Source: Pseudomonas sp. UBA2684 (GTDB lineage Bacteria; Pseudomonadota; Gammaproteobacteria; Pseudomonadales; Pseudomonadaceae). Taken from it: DNA of 64,000 nucleotides. A model generated the notes under the pieces. It was not told where the DNA came from and did no database searches. It was given only the letters and a program-made list of their open reading frames with translations. The first letter of the stretch is position 1, and every line of letters begins with the position of its first letter. The position numbers and the translations under genes were made by a program. Below are positions 28,536 through 38,730 of this stretch, piece by piece. Location of the stretch: NCBI GenBank assembly GCA_002354655.1, contig DELY01000019.1:1-64000 (forward strand). Direction: 5' to 3'.

Positions 28536-30239
28536 TTAAGGCGTGACCACCAGAGGATCGGTGATGCCCATGCCATACATGGCAATCATGGTCAGGCTGC
28601 CGGCGGCCAGGAGATAGTAGAGCGTCGGCAACATGGTTTTGCGCAAGGTGATGCCTTCACGGCCGAGCAGGCCCACGGTGGCCGACGCGGCAACCACGTT
28701 GTGAATGGCGATCATATTGCCCGCTGCCGCACCCACCGATTGCGCGGCCACCATCATTGCCCCGGAGACCCCGAGCAGGCCGGCGGCGTTGAACTGGAAC
28801 TGCGAGAGCATCAGGTTGGACACGGTGTTGGAGCCGGCGATAAAGGCGCCCAGGGCACCGACTGCGGGGGCGAAGAACGGATACACGCCGCCCACGCTGT
28901 CCGCCACCAACTGCGCCATGGCCACCGGCATCGACATCAGATCGGAGGCGTTGACCCCCGAGTTGATCAGGATGCGCACCATCGGAATGGTGAAGATCAG
29001 CACGAAGCCAGCCCCCAGCAGGGTCTTGCTCGACTCGCTGACCGCCGCTTTCAGCTCGGCGAATTGCATGCGGTGCAGGAAGAAGGTCACCAGCACCACC
29101 ATGCACAGGATGCCGCCCGGTAGGTACAGCGGTTCCAGGGTGCCGGACACGCCGGTTTCACCGAGGATGTCTTTCCAGCCGAAGCTGACCGACAACATCG
29201 CCGCTTTGAGTTCCGGGAAAATCCGCGACACCACCAGGAAAGCGGCGAGCAGCAGGTACGGCGCCCAAGCCATGGCCACCGAGATCGGCTTCTTGCCGAC
29301 GGCCATTTCGTCGAGTTTCATCTCGATCGAACCCATCCACTCGATCGGCCAGTCTTTCGCCTCGGCGAAATCCCAGGTGTCTTTCGGCAACAGGAAGCCG
29401 GCTTTGGCCGCCGGGATTACGATGGCCAGACCCACCAGAGCACCGATCATCGACGGGAATTCCGGGCCGAGGAACACGCCCGCCGCCATGTACGGCACGA
29501 CGAAGCTGATGCCGGTAAAGATGGCGAACGGCGCCATCACCAGGCCTTCTTTCCAGGACTGATTCTTGCCGAAGAAGCGGGTCATGATCATCAGCATGAT
29601 CAGCGGCATGAGAATGCCGATCAGGCCGTGGGTGATCGCCACACGCGAGAAGATCAGGTGGAAGAAGGTTTCCCAGTCGCTACCGACCGCCAGCAGTTGT
29701 GCGCTGAGGCCAGTCTTGTCCAGACCGGAACCCACCCCTACCAGAATCGGCGTACCGACGGCGCCGAAGGACACCGGCGTGGATTGCACCATCATGCCCA
29801 GGACCACCGCGGCCAGTGCCGGGAAGCCGAGCGCGACCAACAGCGGCGCGGCCACGGCAGCCGGCGTACCGAAGCCCGAAGCCCCTTCGATGAAGCAGCC
29901 GAACAGCCAGGCGACGATCAGCGCCTGCACCCGACGGTCCGGGCTGATATTGGAAAAACCTCGGCGAATCGCGCTGATGCCGCCGGAATGCTTGAGGGTG
30001 TTGAGCAGCAGGATTGCGCCGAAGATGATCCAGAGGATCGCTGCGGTGAGGATCAGCCCTTGCAAACTGGAGGCGATGACCCGGTTGAGGGACATGTCCC
30101 AGGCCGTCAGGCCAATGATTGCCGTAAGCAGGAAGACCACCGGCATGGCGTACTTGGCTGGCCAGCGAAAGCCGATCAGCAGCACACCCGCCAGCACCAG
30201 CGGCACAAAGGCCAGGATGGACAGCAGTGTTTGACTCAT
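28536..30239 (-). CDS. glcA: Glycolate/L-lactate permease (LctP family)
   Basis: Inner-membrane proton symporter for 2-hydroxy acids. The 567 residues contain about 13-14 hydrophobic segments. Family features include [29 protein letters not shown] near residues 105-135 and the C-terminal [19 protein letters not shown] and [19 protein letters not shown]. Sequence alone does not separate glycolate from lactate permease; its place as last gene of glcDEFGBA favours glycolate, as in E. coli. AAGGAACC precedes the ATG at 30239; the 26 upstream codons are not conserved. A 12-bp hairpin lies between it and glcB. Confidence 0.9.
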   Translation of the reverse strand: MSQTLLSILAFVPLVLAGVLLIGFRWPAKYAMPVVFLLTAIIGLTAWDMSLNRVIASSLQGLILTAAILWIIFGAILLLNTLKHSGGISAIRRGFSNISPDRRVQALIVAWLFGCFIEGASGFGTPAAVAAPLLVALGFPALAAVVLGMMVQSTPVSFGAVGTPILVGVGSGLDKTGLSAQLLAVGSDWETFFHLIFSRVAITHGLIGILMPLIMLMIMTRFFGKNQSWKEGLVMAPFAIFTGISFVVPYMAAGVFLGPEFPSMIGALVGLAIVIPAAKAGFLLPKDTWDFAEAKDWPIEWMGSIEMKLDEMAVGKKPISVAMAWAPYLLLAAFLVVSRIFPELKAAMLSVSFGWKDILGETGVSGTLEPLYLPGGILCMVVLVTFFLHRMQFAELKAAVSESSKTLLGAGFVLIFTIPMVRILINSGVNASDLMSMPVAMAQLVADSVGGVYPFFAPAVGALGAFIAGSNTVSNLMLSQFQFNAAGLLGVSGAMMVAAQSVGAAAGNMIAIHNVVAASATVGLLGREGITLRKTMLPTLYYLLAAGSLTMIAMYGMGITDPLVVTP

Positions 30240-30374
30240 GGGTTGGTTCCTTTTTCTTTTTGTGAACCACAGTTTTCCGGGGGTACCCGGCGCCACGCAT
30301 CGGGAGCGCATCGACACCTGCGCTCCGCGAGGCGCGTCGGCAGGGATTGCCCGCCGCCGCGCTCATGCTCGATA

Positions 30375-30401
30375 GCCCCGACAGCCATGGGCTGTCGGGG
30401 C
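30375..30401 (-). promoter_or_regulatory. Intercistronic hairpin between glcB and glcA
   Basis: GCCCCGACAGCC and GGCTGTCGGGGC make a perfect 12-bp stem with a 3-base loop. It lies in the 261-base gap between glcB and glcA. Without a T-run it probably modulates mRNA stability or permease expression rather than ending transcription. Confidence 0.5.
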
Positions 30402-30500
30402 CGGTTGTACTGCGCCCCCACCAACACAGGGGCTCTACACGTGTGGGGAAGGCTTTAGCCGCCAGTCGCGGCGCAAGCCCCTCGTACAGTTCGGGCGTGC

Positions 30501-32678
30501 TCAGGCCTGCTGCTTGAAGCGCAAACGCCAGGCGTGCAGCAGCGGCTCGGTGTAGCCACTGGGCTGCTCGCGGCCCTTGAACACCAAGTCGCAGGCAGCC
30601 TGGAACGCCGCCGAAGCGCTGTAATTCGCCGCCATCGGCCGGTACAACGGGTCGCCGGCGTTTTGCTGATCGACCACCTTGGCCATGCGTTGCAGGCTGG
30701 CCTCGACCAGTTCGCGGCTGACCACGCCGTGGTGCAGCCAGTTGGCGATGTGTTGGCTGGAAATACGCAGGGTGGCGCGGTCTTCCATCAGGCCGACGTT
30801 GTGGATGTCCGGCACCTTGGAGCAGCCGACGCCCTGCTCGACCCAACGCACCACATAACCGAGGATGCCCTGGCAGTTGTTGTCCAGTTCCTGCTGGATA
30901 TCCGCCGCGCTCCAATTACGCTCGGCGGCCACCGGCACGTTCAGCAGGTCATTCAGCAGGCTGTCGCGCTGGGCGTTCAGATCGATCAGTTCCAGCTCGC
31001 GCTGCACGGCCTGCACGTCTACCTGGTGGTAATGCAGGGCATGCAGGGCTGCGGCGGTCGGCGACGGCACCCAGGCGGTGTTGGCACCGGCTTTCGGGTG
31101 ACCGATCTTCTGCACCAGCATGTCGGCCATCAGGTCGGGCATGGCCCACATGCCCTTGCCGATCTGTGCCTTGCCGCGCAGGCCACAGGCCAGGCCGACC
31201 AGCACGTTGTTGCGCTCGTAGGCCTGAATCCATTTGCTGGTTTTCATGTCGCCCTTGCGCAGCATCGCGCCGGCTTCCATGGCCGTGTGCATCTCGTCGC
31301 CGGTGCGGTCGAGGAAGCCGGTGTTGATGAACGCCACCCGCGCGCGCGCGGCGGCGATGCAGGCCTTGAGGTTGGCGCTGGTACGCCGCTCCTCGTCCAT
31401 GATGCCCATCTTCAGGGTGTGGCGCGGCACGCCGAGAAGGTCTTCGATGCGGCTGAACAACAGGTCGGCGAAGGCCACTTCGGCCGGGCCGTGCATCTTC
31501 GGTTTGACGATGTAGACGCTGCCAGTGCGCGAATTGCCGCGGCGCTGGAGATCGTGCAGGGCGATCAGGCTGGTCATCACGCCGTCGAGAATACCTTCGG
31601 GGATCTCGTGGCCTTCGCCGTCGAGGATCGCCGGGTTACTCATCAGGTGACCGACGTTGCGCACGAACAGCAGCGAACGGCCGTGCAGGCTCAGGCTGGA
31701 GCCATCGGCGGCGGTGTATTCGCGGTCCGGGTTGAGCCGACGGGTGATGCGCTTGCCGCCCTTGTCCAGCTCTTCGCTCAGGTCGCCCTTCATCAGGCCG
31801 AGCCAGTTGCGGTAGATCACCACCTTGTCGTCGGCATCCACGGCGGCGACCGAATCTTCGCAATCGAGAATGGTCGACAGCGCCGCTTCCATCAGCAGGT
31901 CTTTGACCCCGGCGGCGTCGGTGCGGCCGATCGGGCTGTGCGGGTCGATCTGGATTTCCACGTGCAGGCCGTGGTTCTTCAGCAGTACGGCTTGCGGTTG
32001 CAGCGCGTCGCCCTGATGGCCGACGAATTTTTCCGGCTGCTTGAGCGCGCTCTGCTTGCCATTCGCCAGGCTCACCTGCAACTGGCCGTCGATCACCTGA
32101 TAACGCTGGGCGTCGACGTGCGAACCGCTGGCCAGCGGCGCGGCCTGGTCGAGGAAGGCGCGCGCGAAGGCGATCACCTTGTCGCCGCGGACCTGGTTGT
32201 AGCCCGCGCCCTTTGCCGCGCCGCCGTCTTCACTGATCGCATCGGTGCCGTACAGCGCGTCGTACAGCGAGCCCCAGCGGGCGTTGGCGGCGTTCAGCGC
32301 GTAGCGCGCGTTCATCACCGGCACCACCAGCTGCGGGCCGGCCTGGCTGCTGATCTCACTGTCGACGTTGACGGTGCTGGCCTGCACCACCGCCGGTTGC
32401 GGCAGCAGGTAGCCGATGGTTTCGAGGAAGGCGCGGTAGGCCGGCATGTCGGTCACCGGCCCCGGATGGGCGCGGTGCCAGGTGTCCAGTTCGACCTGCA
32501 GGCGATCGCGCTCGGCCAGCAACGCGCGGTTCTGCGGCGCCAGCTCGTGGACCAGGGCGTCGAACCCGGCCCAGAACGCTTCGCGCACCAGCCCCGTGCC
32601 CGGCAGCACTTCTTCATCGACGAAACGCTGCAGGTTAGTGGCCACTTGCAGGCGCTGGATAGTCACGCGATCGCTCAT
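30501..32678 (-). CDS. glcB: Malate synthase G
   Basis: Condenses glyoxylate with acetyl-CoA to malate, the step that brings glycolate carbon into the TCA cycle. The 725 residues match the monomeric G isoform (E. coli 723) rather than the shorter A isoform. The opening [19 protein letters not shown] is typical. Active-site segments [15 protein letters not shown] and [15 protein letters not shown], and the C-terminal [14 protein letters not shown], are present. It lies between glcG and glcA, in the E. coli glcDEFGBA order. Confidence 0.97.
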   Translation of the reverse strand: MSDRVTIQRLQVATNLQRFVDEEVLPGTGLVREAFWAGFDALVHELAPQNRALLAERDRLQVELDTWHRAHPGPVTDMPAYRAFLETIGYLLPQPAVVQASTVNVDSEISSQAGPQLVVPVMNARYALNAANARWGSLYDALYGTDAISEDGGAAKGAGYNQVRGDKVIAFARAFLDQAAPLASGSHVDAQRYQVIDGQLQVSLANGKQSALKQPEKFVGHQGDALQPQAVLLKNHGLHVEIQIDPHSPIGRTDAAGVKDLLMEAALSTILDCEDSVAAVDADDKVVIYRNWLGLMKGDLSEELDKGGKRITRRLNPDREYTAADGSSLSLHGRSLLFVRNVGHLMSNPAILDGEGHEIPEGILDGVMTSLIALHDLQRRGNSRTGSVYIVKPKMHGPAEVAFADLLFSRIEDLLGVPRHTLKMGIMDEERRTSANLKACIAAARARVAFINTGFLDRTGDEMHTAMEAGAMLRKGDMKTSKWIQAYERNNVLVGLACGLRGKAQIGKGMWAMPDLMADMLVQKIGHPKAGANTAWVPSPTAAALHALHYHQVDVQAVQRELELIDLNAQRDSLLNDLLNVPVAAERNWSAADIQQELDNNCQGILGYVVRWVEQGVGCSKVPDIHNVGLMEDRATLRISSQHIANWLHHGVVSRELVEASLQRMAKVVDQQNAGDPLYRPMAANYSASAAFQAACDLVFKGREQPSGYTEPLLHAWRLRFKQQA

Positions 32679-32781
32679 CTTCGGTTCTCCAAATTAGTTC
32701 GCCCCTCGCCCTCTGCGAGAGCGGCGGGGATGAGGCGCTGTCCACGCCACCGACACCCACGGTGCCGGCTCAGGGTTCAAT

Positions 32782-33183
32782 TCAGGCCAGGCTCTGCGCG
32801 CCGGCGTTGGCCACTTGCGCATCCTGATCGGCTTTCACGCCGGACACGCCAATGGCGCCCACCACCTGACCGTCGACCAGTACCGGCACACCGCCTTCCA
32901 GCGAGGTCAGCAGCGGGGCGGACAAGAAGGCGCTGCGGCCGCCGTTGACCATGTCTTCGTAGCCTTTCGACTCGCGGCGGCCGAGGGCCGAGGTGCGTGC
33001 TTTTTCGCTGGCGATGTAGGCGCCGATCGGCGCGCAACCGTCGAGACGTTCGAGGGCCAAGGGGTGGCCGCCGTCGTCGACCACGGCAATCGATACCGCC
33101 CAGTTGTTGCGCTGCGCTTCGGCGCGGGCGGCGCTGAGGATGCGGGTGACTTCGGTCTGGCTGAGTACGGCTTTGCTGTGCAT
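32782..33183 (-). CDS. glcG: GlcG/HbpS family protein
   Basis: Small protein of 133 residues, the family formerly DUF336 (haem-degrading/HbpS-like). Conserved stretches are IAVVDDGGHPLALERLDG, SEKARTSALGRRE and the C-terminal VGAIGVSGVKADQDAQVANAG. The exact role in glycolate use is unknown; relatives bind haem or corrinoids. It has no signal peptide. It lies 15 bases after glcF and 103 bases before glcB in the operon. Confidence 0.9.
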   Translation of the reverse strand: MHSKAVLSQTEVTRILSAARAEAQRNNWAVSIAVVDDGGHPLALERLDGCAPIGAYIASEKARTSALGRRESKGYEDMVNGGRSAFLSAPLLTSLEGGVPVLVDGQVVGAIGVSGVKADQDAQVANAGAQSLA

Positions 33184-33198
33184 ACGTTATGTCTCCGA

Positions 33199-34416
33199 TT
33201 AATTCAGGGCTTCTTCGACCAGCTCGATCCAGTGCCGCACGGGGGTGCGGCCGGCGCCATCGAGGTGGGTTTGGCAGCCGATGTTGGCGGTGACGATCAC
33301 CTCCGGCTTGCCGCTTTCCAGGGCGTTCATCTTGTTGTCGCGCAGCTGCATGGACAGCTCCGGCTGGGTCAGCGAATAGGTGCCGGCCGAGCCGCAGCAC
33401 AGGTGGCTGTCGGGCACGGCGGTGAGGTGGAAGCCGAGACGCGAGAGCACGTCCTCGACCGCGCCACCGAGCTTCTGTGCGTGCTGCAAGGTGCACGGGC
33501 AATGGAAGGCCAGGCGCAGGTCGCTGCGCACGCCGAGCTGTTCGACCGGCTCGGCGCGCAGCACTTCCACCAGGTCCTTGGCCAGAGCGCTGACGCGCTC
33601 GGCTTTCGCCGCGTAGGCCGGGTCATCCTTGAGCATGTGCGCGTAATCCTTGACGAAGGCGCCACAGCCGCTGGCGGTCTGCACGATGGCTTCGGCGCCC
33701 ACTTCGATGGCCGGCCACCAGGCGTCGATGTTGCGCCGCGCCCGTTGCAAACCTTGCTCCTGGGCATTCAGGTGGTAGTCCACGGCGCCGCAGCAACCGG
33801 CCTCGCGCACCGCGGTAACGCTGATACCCAGGCGATCGAGCACCCGCGCGGTGGCCGCGTTGGTATTCGGCGACAGCCCCGGCTGCACGCAGCCTTCGAG
33901 CATCAGCACACGCCGACCGTGTTGCGGCAACGGCCGCGCTTTGGCCACACGGATGTCGCGCGGCAGTTTGTTTTTCAGGCTGGCCGGCAACAGCGGGCGG
34001 AACACCTGGCCCACCTGGGTCAGCGCGCTGAACAGCGCCGGGCGCGGCACCAGCGCACGCAGGCTTTCGCGCAGCACCCGTTCGCCGAGCGGCCGCGGCA
34101 CGGCGGCATCGACCACCGCGCGGCCGATATCCAGCAGGTTGTGGTACTGCACGCCGGACGGGCAGGTGGTTTCGCAGTTGCGGCAGGTCAGGCAACGGTC
34201 CAGGTGCAATTGGGTCTTGGCGGTGACTTGATTGCCTTCGAGCACCTGTTTGATCAGGTAGATGCGCCCACGCGGACCGTCCAGCTCGTCGCCGAGCAGT
34301 TGATAGGTCGGGCAGGTGGCGTTGCAGAAGCCGCAATGCACGCACGAGCGCAGGATGCTTTCGGCCTCTTCGCCGCGCGGCAGTTGCTTGGCCTGTTCAC
34401 TCAAGTTGGTTTGCAT
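33199..34416 (-). CDS. glcF: Glycolate oxidase iron-sulfur subunit
   Basis: Iron-sulfur subunit of the membrane-associated glycolate dehydrogenase, passing electrons from flavin towards quinone. The 405 residues contain two 4Fe-4S motifs near the N-terminus (CVHCGFCNATCPTY, residues 26-39; CLTCRNCETTCPSG, about 75-88). Two cysteine-rich CCG domains follow: GCCGAVDYHL and CPCTLQHAQ with LCCGSAGTYSL. Length equals E. coli GlcF. It starts 3 bases after the glcE stop, indicating translational coupling. Confidence 0.97.
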   Translation of the reverse strand: MQTNLSEQAKQLPRGEEAESILRSCVHCGFCNATCPTYQLLGDELDGPRGRIYLIKQVLEGNQVTAKTQLHLDRCLTCRNCETTCPSGVQYHNLLDIGRAVVDAAVPRPLGERVLRESLRALVPRPALFSALTQVGQVFRPLLPASLKNKLPRDIRVAKARPLPQHGRRVLMLEGCVQPGLSPNTNAATARVLDRLGISVTAVREAGCCGAVDYHLNAQEQGLQRARRNIDAWWPAIEVGAEAIVQTASGCGAFVKDYAHMLKDDPAYAAKAERVSALAKDLVEVLRAEPVEQLGVRSDLRLAFHCPCTLQHAQKLGGAVEDVLSRLGFHLTAVPDSHLCCGSAGTYSLTQPELSMQLRDNKMNALESGKPEVIVTANIGCQTHLDGAGRTPVRHWIELVEEALN

Positions 34417-34419
34417 GGC

Positions 34420-35484
34420 TTAAATCTCTGCGTACAGGCGGCCGGAGTTGAAGATCCCTTGTGGGTCGAGCTGGGCTTTCAACTGGCGGTGATAACGCAG
34501 CAGCGGCGCGCTCAGCGGCTGGAACGGGGTGTCGCAGTGGCCGGCGCTGAAGCAGGTGGCATGCCCGCCGACCGCACCGACAACCGCGCGGATCAGCGCG
34601 GCATCGGCGTCCGATTTCAGCCAGCGCTGGGCACCGCCCCAGTCGATCAGTTGCTCGCCCGGCAGCTCCAGCAGGCCGCTGTTGTTCGGCAGCGACAGGC
34701 GCCACAGCGGCCGCGCGTCGGCGAAGAAATCCAGGCGCTGTTCGTTCAGATCGCTCCAGTAGCGGTCGTCCAGCACGTCCCCGCCGAGGCGTTCGCGGGC
34801 TGCGGCTACCGAGCCTTCGCCGCCTTCCAGGCGCAGGTGCAGGGCCCGCCCGTCATGGCTGGCGGCGCTCAGCGGCAGCGGTTGCTGACCCCATTTGGCC
34901 AGCCTCTGCAGGGCCAGGGCGGCGTCCATTTCCACGCGCAGGCTGATGCACTGGCGCGGTTTGGGCAGCACCTTGAGCGATACTTCGGTGAGCACCCCGA
35001 GGCAGCCAAAGCTGCCGCTGAGCAAACGCGAGAGGTCGTAACCGGCAACGTTTTTCATCACCTCGCCGCCAAAACGCAGGTGCTTGCCAAACCCGGTGAT
35101 CAGCCGTGTGCCGAGTACCATGTCGCGCACCGCGCCGGACCACGGCCGACGCGGCCCGGACAGCCCGGTCGCGAGCATGCCGCCAACCGTGGCGCCGGCA
35201 CCGAAGTGCGGCGGCTCGCAGGTAAGCATTTGCCCGGCCTCATTCAGCACCGCCTCCAACTCGCTCAACGGTGTGCCGGTGCGGGCGGTAATCACCAGCT
35301 CGGTCGGGTCGTAGCTGACGATGCCGCGGTGGGCGCGGGTGTCGAGCACCTCGCCCTCGACCTTGCGGCCGAGGAATGCCTTGCTGTTGCCACCCTGGAT
35401 GCGCAACGGCACGGCATTGTTGAGGGCGTGGTTGACCTGTTCCAGCAGCGCCGCGCTGGCATCGAAGTCGTGACGCATAAGCAT
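34420..35484 (-). CDS. glcE: Glycolate oxidase FAD-binding subunit
   Basis: Second flavin-type subunit of glycolate oxidase, 354 residues. It belongs to the FAD_binding_4 (PCMH-type) family, seen in GIVSYDPTELVITARTGTPL, GAGATVGGMLATGLSGPRRP and KNVAGYDLSRLLSGSFGCLG. The first ATG overlaps the glcD stop by one base (TAATG) and has GGAG 8 bases upstream; a second ATG two codons later is possible. The overlap suggests coupled translation with glcD. All three subunits (D, E, F) are needed for activity in E. coli. Confidence 0.95.
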   Translation of the reverse strand: MLMRHDFDASAALLEQVNHALNNAVPLRIQGGNSKAFLGRKVEGEVLDTRAHRGIVSYDPTELVITARTGTPLSELEAVLNEAGQMLTCEPPHFGAGATVGGMLATGLSGPRRPWSGAVRDMVLGTRLITGFGKHLRFGGEVMKNVAGYDLSRLLSGSFGCLGVLTEVSLKVLPKPRQCISLRVEMDAALALQRLAKWGQQPLPLSAASHDGRALHLRLEGGEGSVAAARERLGGDVLDDRYWSDLNEQRLDFFADARPLWRLSLPNNSGLLELPGEQLIDWGGAQRWLKSDADAALIRAVVGAVGGHATCFSAGHCDTPFQPLSAPLLRYHRQLKAQLDPQGIFNSGRLYAEI

Positions 35485-36983
35485 TAGAAACGCTCCAGTT
35501 CGGGGAACGGCAGCTGGCCGTGGTGCACGTGCATGGCGCCGAACTCGGCGCAGCGGTGCAGAGTCGGGATGTTCTTGCCGGGGTTGAGCAGGCCGCTCGG
35601 ATCGAAGGCCGCTTTTACCGCGTGGAACAGGGTCAGCTCGTCGCTGTTGAACTGGGCGCACATCTGGTTGATTTTCTCGCGGCCCACGCCGTGCTCGCCG
35701 GTGATGCTGCCGCCGACCTTGACGCAGAGTTCGAGAATCTTGCCGCCGATGGCTTCGGCGCGTTCCAGCTCACCCGGCTGGTTGGCGTCGAAGAGGATCA
35801 GCGGGTGCATGTTGCCGTCGCCGGCGTGGAACACGTTGGCCACGCGCAGGCCGTATTCCGCGGACAGCTCGGCGATGCCTTTGAGCACGCCCGGCAGCTC
35901 GCGACGCGGAATGGTGCCGTCCATGCAGTAGTAGTCCGGCGAGATGCGCCCGACCGCCGGGAAGGCGTTCTTGCGTCCGGCCCAGAATTTCACCCGCTCG
36001 GCTTCGTCGCGGGCCAGGCGCACTTCGGTGGCACCGGCTTTTTCCAGCACCGCGCGCACCCGCTCGCACTCGTCGTGCACATCGGCTTCGACGCCGTCCA
36101 ACTCACACAGCAGGATGGCCTCGGCTTCCACCGGGTAACCGGCGCGAATAAAGTCTTCGGCGGCGCGAATCGCCAGGTTGTCCATCATCTCCAGGCCACC
36201 GGGAATGATCCCCGCGGCGATGATGTCGCCCACCGCACGCCCGGCTTTTTCCACCGAGTTGAAACTGGCCAGCAGCACTTTGGCCACCTGCGGCTTGGGC
36301 AGCAGCTTGACCGTGACCTCGGTGACGATGCCGAGCATGCCTTCCGAGCCGGTGAACAGCGCCAGCAGGTCGAAGCCCGGCGAATCCAGGGCATCGGAGC
36401 CGAGGGTCATGCGCTCGCCTTCGACCGTGAGGATGTCGACCTTGAGCAGGTTGTGCACGGTCAGGCCGTATTTCAGGCAATGCACGCCACCGGCGTTCTC
36501 GGCGACGTTGCCGCCGATCGAGCAGGCAATCTGCGAGGACGGGTCCGGCGCGTAGTACAAGCCGTAGGGCGCCGCAGCCTGGGAAATCGCCAAGTTGCGC
36601 ACCCCGGGCTGAACGCGGGCGAAGCGCCCGGCCGGATCGATTTCAAGAATCTTGTTGAAGCGCGCCAGCACCAGCAGGATGCCCTGCTCCAGCGGCAGCG
36701 CGCCGCCGGACAAACCGGTACCGGCACCACGCGCCACCACCGGCACCTGGCGCTGGTGGCAAATCTTCAGCAGGGTCTCGACTTGTTCCAGGCGCTCGGG
36801 CAGCACCACCAGCATCGGTGTGGTGCGATAGGCCGAGAGGCCATCGCATTCGTAGGGTTTGAGGTCTTCCTGGGTGTGCAGCACATCCAGGTCGGGCAGG
36901 CGCGCTTGCAGTTCGGCCAGCAGGGCTGGCTTATCGACTTTGGGCAGCGCACCGTCGACACGCTCGTCGTACAGAATGCTCAT
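35484..36983 (-). CDS. glcD: Glycolate oxidase subunit GlcD
   Basis: Catalytic FAD subunit, oxidising glycolate (and often D-lactate) to glyoxylate (or pyruvate). It has 499 residues, the usual size. The FAD_binding_4 domain shows PVVARGAGTGLSGGALPLEQG (shown in parts, residues about 80-100) and GNVAENAGGVHCLKYG. The C-terminal FAD-oxidase domain shows VFHAGDGNMHPLILFD and the end motif ITGEHGVGREK. It is the first gene of the operon; two GlcC-type operators lie in the 257 bases between it and the divergent glcC. Confidence 0.97.
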   Translation of the reverse strand: MSILYDERVDGALPKVDKPALLAELQARLPDLDVLHTQEDLKPYECDGLSAYRTTPMLVVLPERLEQVETLLKICHQRQVPVVARGAGTGLSGGALPLEQGILLVLARFNKILEIDPAGRFARVQPGVRNLAISQAAAPYGLYYAPDPSSQIACSIGGNVAENAGGVHCLKYGLTVHNLLKVDILTVEGERMTLGSDALDSPGFDLLALFTGSEGMLGIVTEVTVKLLPKPQVAKVLLASFNSVEKAGRAVGDIIAAGIIPGGLEMMDNLAIRAAEDFIRAGYPVEAEAILLCELDGVEADVHDECERVRAVLEKAGATEVRLARDEAERVKFWAGRKNAFPAVGRISPDYYCMDGTIPRRELPGVLKGIAELSAEYGLRVANVFHAGDGNMHPLILFDANQPGELERAEAIGGKILELCVKVGGSITGEHGVGREKINQMCAQFNSDELTLFHAVKAAFDPSGLLNPGKNIPTLHRCAEFGAMHVHHGQLPFPELERF

Positions 36984-37099
36984 GGCAGGCTCAATCAGGC
37001 AGCGTTGTTATTGTTTGCGGCCTGGGTACTGGGCGCCCAGGCTGCTTATGTGGCCTGCATGTTTAGACCTCGTAGCCTGGAGCGTCCATTGTAAAAAGC

Positions 37100-37114
37100 A
37101 CTGGTAGTACCAGT
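37100..37114. promoter_or_regulatory. GlcC-type operator, site 1
   Basis: ACTGGTAGTACCAGT is a palindrome around a central G with the core TGGT-N3-ACCA, the operator form of the FadR branch of GntR regulators (PdhR, LldR, GlcC). It lies about 115 bases upstream of glcD, in the divergent glcD-glcC region. Confidence 0.75.
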
Positions 37115-37209
37115 TTCTTTCTACAACCTTTCAGCGCTTTTCCCCTGAAAGCCTTATTTGACCTGGATAAAGCGCCTATATTGGCAAGCGTTCGTCGATG
37201 CCGTAAAAA

Positions 37210-37223
37210 TTGGTACTACCAGT
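37210..37223. promoter_or_regulatory. GlcC-type operator, site 2
   Basis: TTGGTACTACCAGT has the same TGGT-N3-ACCA core as site 1, and is almost its reverse complement. It lies 18 bases before the glcC start, so GlcC binding here could control its own gene. The two cores are 109 bases apart. Confidence 0.75.
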
Positions 37224-37240
37224 GCTAGCGAGGTGTGGTT

Positions 37241-38014
37241 ATGACGGAAACAGCGGGGGCAGTACGCCGCCAAGTCAGCGATGTGGTGTCCGAGCGCATT
37301 GAGCGCCTGATCGTCGATGGCGTACTCAAAGTCGGCCAAGCGCTGCCGTCGGAACGCCGCCTGTGCGAAAAGCTGGGGATTTCCCGCTCGGCGCTGCGCG
37401 AGGGCCTCAAGGTGCTGCGCGGCCGCGGCATTATCGAAACCGCCCAGGGCCGCGACTCGCGCGTGGCCAACCTCAACGGCCCGCGCGATGCCAGCCCGTT
37501 GATGCACCTGTTCAGCTCGCAACCGCGCACCTTGTTCGACCTGCTGGAAGTGCGCGCGCTGCTAGAAGCCGAGTCGGCGCGCCTGGCCGCGTTACGCGGC
37601 ACCGAGGCGGACTTCGTGCTGCTGACCCGGCGCTACGAGGAAATGCTCGCCGCCCACGCGCAGCCGAGCGGCTTCGAGCCACGCGAGCATGCGCGCCTCG
37701 ACCACGCCTTCCACCTGGCGATCTGCGAGGCCTCGCACAACCCGGTGCTGTTGCACACCCTGCAATCGCTGACCGATCTGATGCTCAACTCGGTGTTCGC
37801 CTCGGTCAACAACCTCTACCACCGGCCGTTGCAGAAGCGCCAGATCGACCGCCAGCATGCGCGCCTCTACCACGCGGTGATCGAACGCCTGCCGGAGCAG
37901 GCGCAACGCGCCGCGCGCGAACATATCCACAGCATCCGCGACAACCTCAAGGACATCGAACAGGAAGAACAGCGCCTGGTCCGCGCGACCATGCGCCTGG
38001 AGGGCTGGTCGTAG
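37241..38014 (+). CDS. glcC: GntR/FadR-type regulator of the glc operon
   Basis: Transcription factor of 257 residues. The winged helix-turn-helix (RIERLIVDGVLKVGQALPSERRLCEKLGISRSALREGL, read in parts, residues about 20-55) is GntR type. The C-terminal FCD ligand-binding domain has LEVRALLEAESARLAA and DHAFHLAICEASHNPVLLHTL, with Asp and His residues for the metal that binds small hydroxy acids. GAGGT lies 7 bases before the ATG at 37241; an in-frame GTG two codons earlier is too close to it. By context it responds to glycolate and activates or derepresses glcDEFGBA. Confidence 0.92.
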   Translation: MTETAGAVRRQVSDVVSERIERLIVDGVLKVGQALPSERRLCEKLGISRSALREGLKVLRGRGIIETAQGRDSRVANLNGPRDASPLMHLFSSQPRTLFDLLEVRALLEAESARLAALRGTEADFVLLTRRYEEMLAAHAQPSGFEPREHARLDHAFHLAICEASHNPVLLHTLQSLTDLMLNSVFASVNNLYHRPLQKRQIDRQHARLYHAVIERLPEQAQRAAREHIHSIRDNLKDIEQEEQRLVRATMRLEGWS

Positions 38015-38172
38015 GCAATGGTGTAGAGCGGACATGCCACCAGGCTTGTCCGCCTGTTCAACCGCAGGCGGACAAGGCTTCGCCATGTCCGCCCTACGCA
38101 GCAGCCGTAGTCTGGTCCCCGCGAACGTCCGTGCTAGACTCGCGCGCTTCCAATCCGTGATGAATTCGCGCC

Positions 38173-38724
38173 GTGCCCCACGCTGCCCTTGCCCATCCGC
38201 CGCGCTGGCTGACCGCCAGCCAGTTGCACCCGCAGCCCGCTGCCGTGGTGCGCGATTGGCTGTTCAACGAAGACTCGCTGACCCGCCGCCTGACTGCGTT
38301 GTCCCACGACGGTTTCAGCGTCACCCCCCTGCTCGAAGGCTGGCAGCGCCTGCGCACCGACGAATGTGCGGCCCTTGGCGTGCCCGACGGCAGCCAGGGC
38401 TGGGTGCGCGAGGTGTATCTGCGCGGCCATGGCCAACCGTGGGTATTCGCCCGCAGCGTGGCGGCGCGCAGCGCCCTGGAAGGCTCAGGCCTGGCCCTGG
38501 ATCAACTCGGCAGCCGTTCGCTTGGCGAGTTGCTGTTCAGCGACCGCGCCTTCGACCGTGGCCTGCTGCAAGCCTGCCGTTACCCCGCCGCCTGGCTGCC
38601 CGCCGCAGTGCACGGTGAACGCCTGTGGGCACGGCGCTCGTGCTTCAGCCGTGGCGCCCTGGGCGTGCTGGTCGCCGAGGTGTTTCTACCAGCCTTCTGG
38701 AGCGCGGCGGATATCGAAATCTGA
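38173..38724 (+). CDS. ubiC: Chorismate lyase
   Basis: Converts chorismate to 4-hydroxybenzoate and pyruvate, the first committed step of ubiquinone synthesis. The 183 residues show the UbiC pattern: WLFNEDSLTRRL near residue 30, VREVYLRGHGQPWVFARSV (residues about 77-95) with the substrate Arg, and RRSCFSRGALGVLVAEVFLP at the end with the product-binding Glu. Translation starts at a GTG at 38173; no ATG fits. It precedes ubiA, which uses its product, with a REP-like hairpin in the gap. Confidence 0.93.
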   Translation: MPHAALAHPPRWLTASQLHPQPAAVVRDWLFNEDSLTRRLTALSHDGFSVTPLLEGWQRLRTDECAALGVPDGSQGWVREVYLRGHGQPWVFARSVAARSALEGSGLALDQLGSRSLGELLFSDRAFDRGLLQACRYPAAWLPAAVHGERLWARRSCFSRGALGVLVAEVFLPAFWSAADIEI

Positions 38725-38730
38725 ACGCTA

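Noticed and set aside
30534..35487. Long plus-strand frames (804 and 890 residues) opposite glcB, glcG, glcF and glcE
   Set aside because: Both mirror well-identified genes and have codon-shadow composition; no known protein family is visible.
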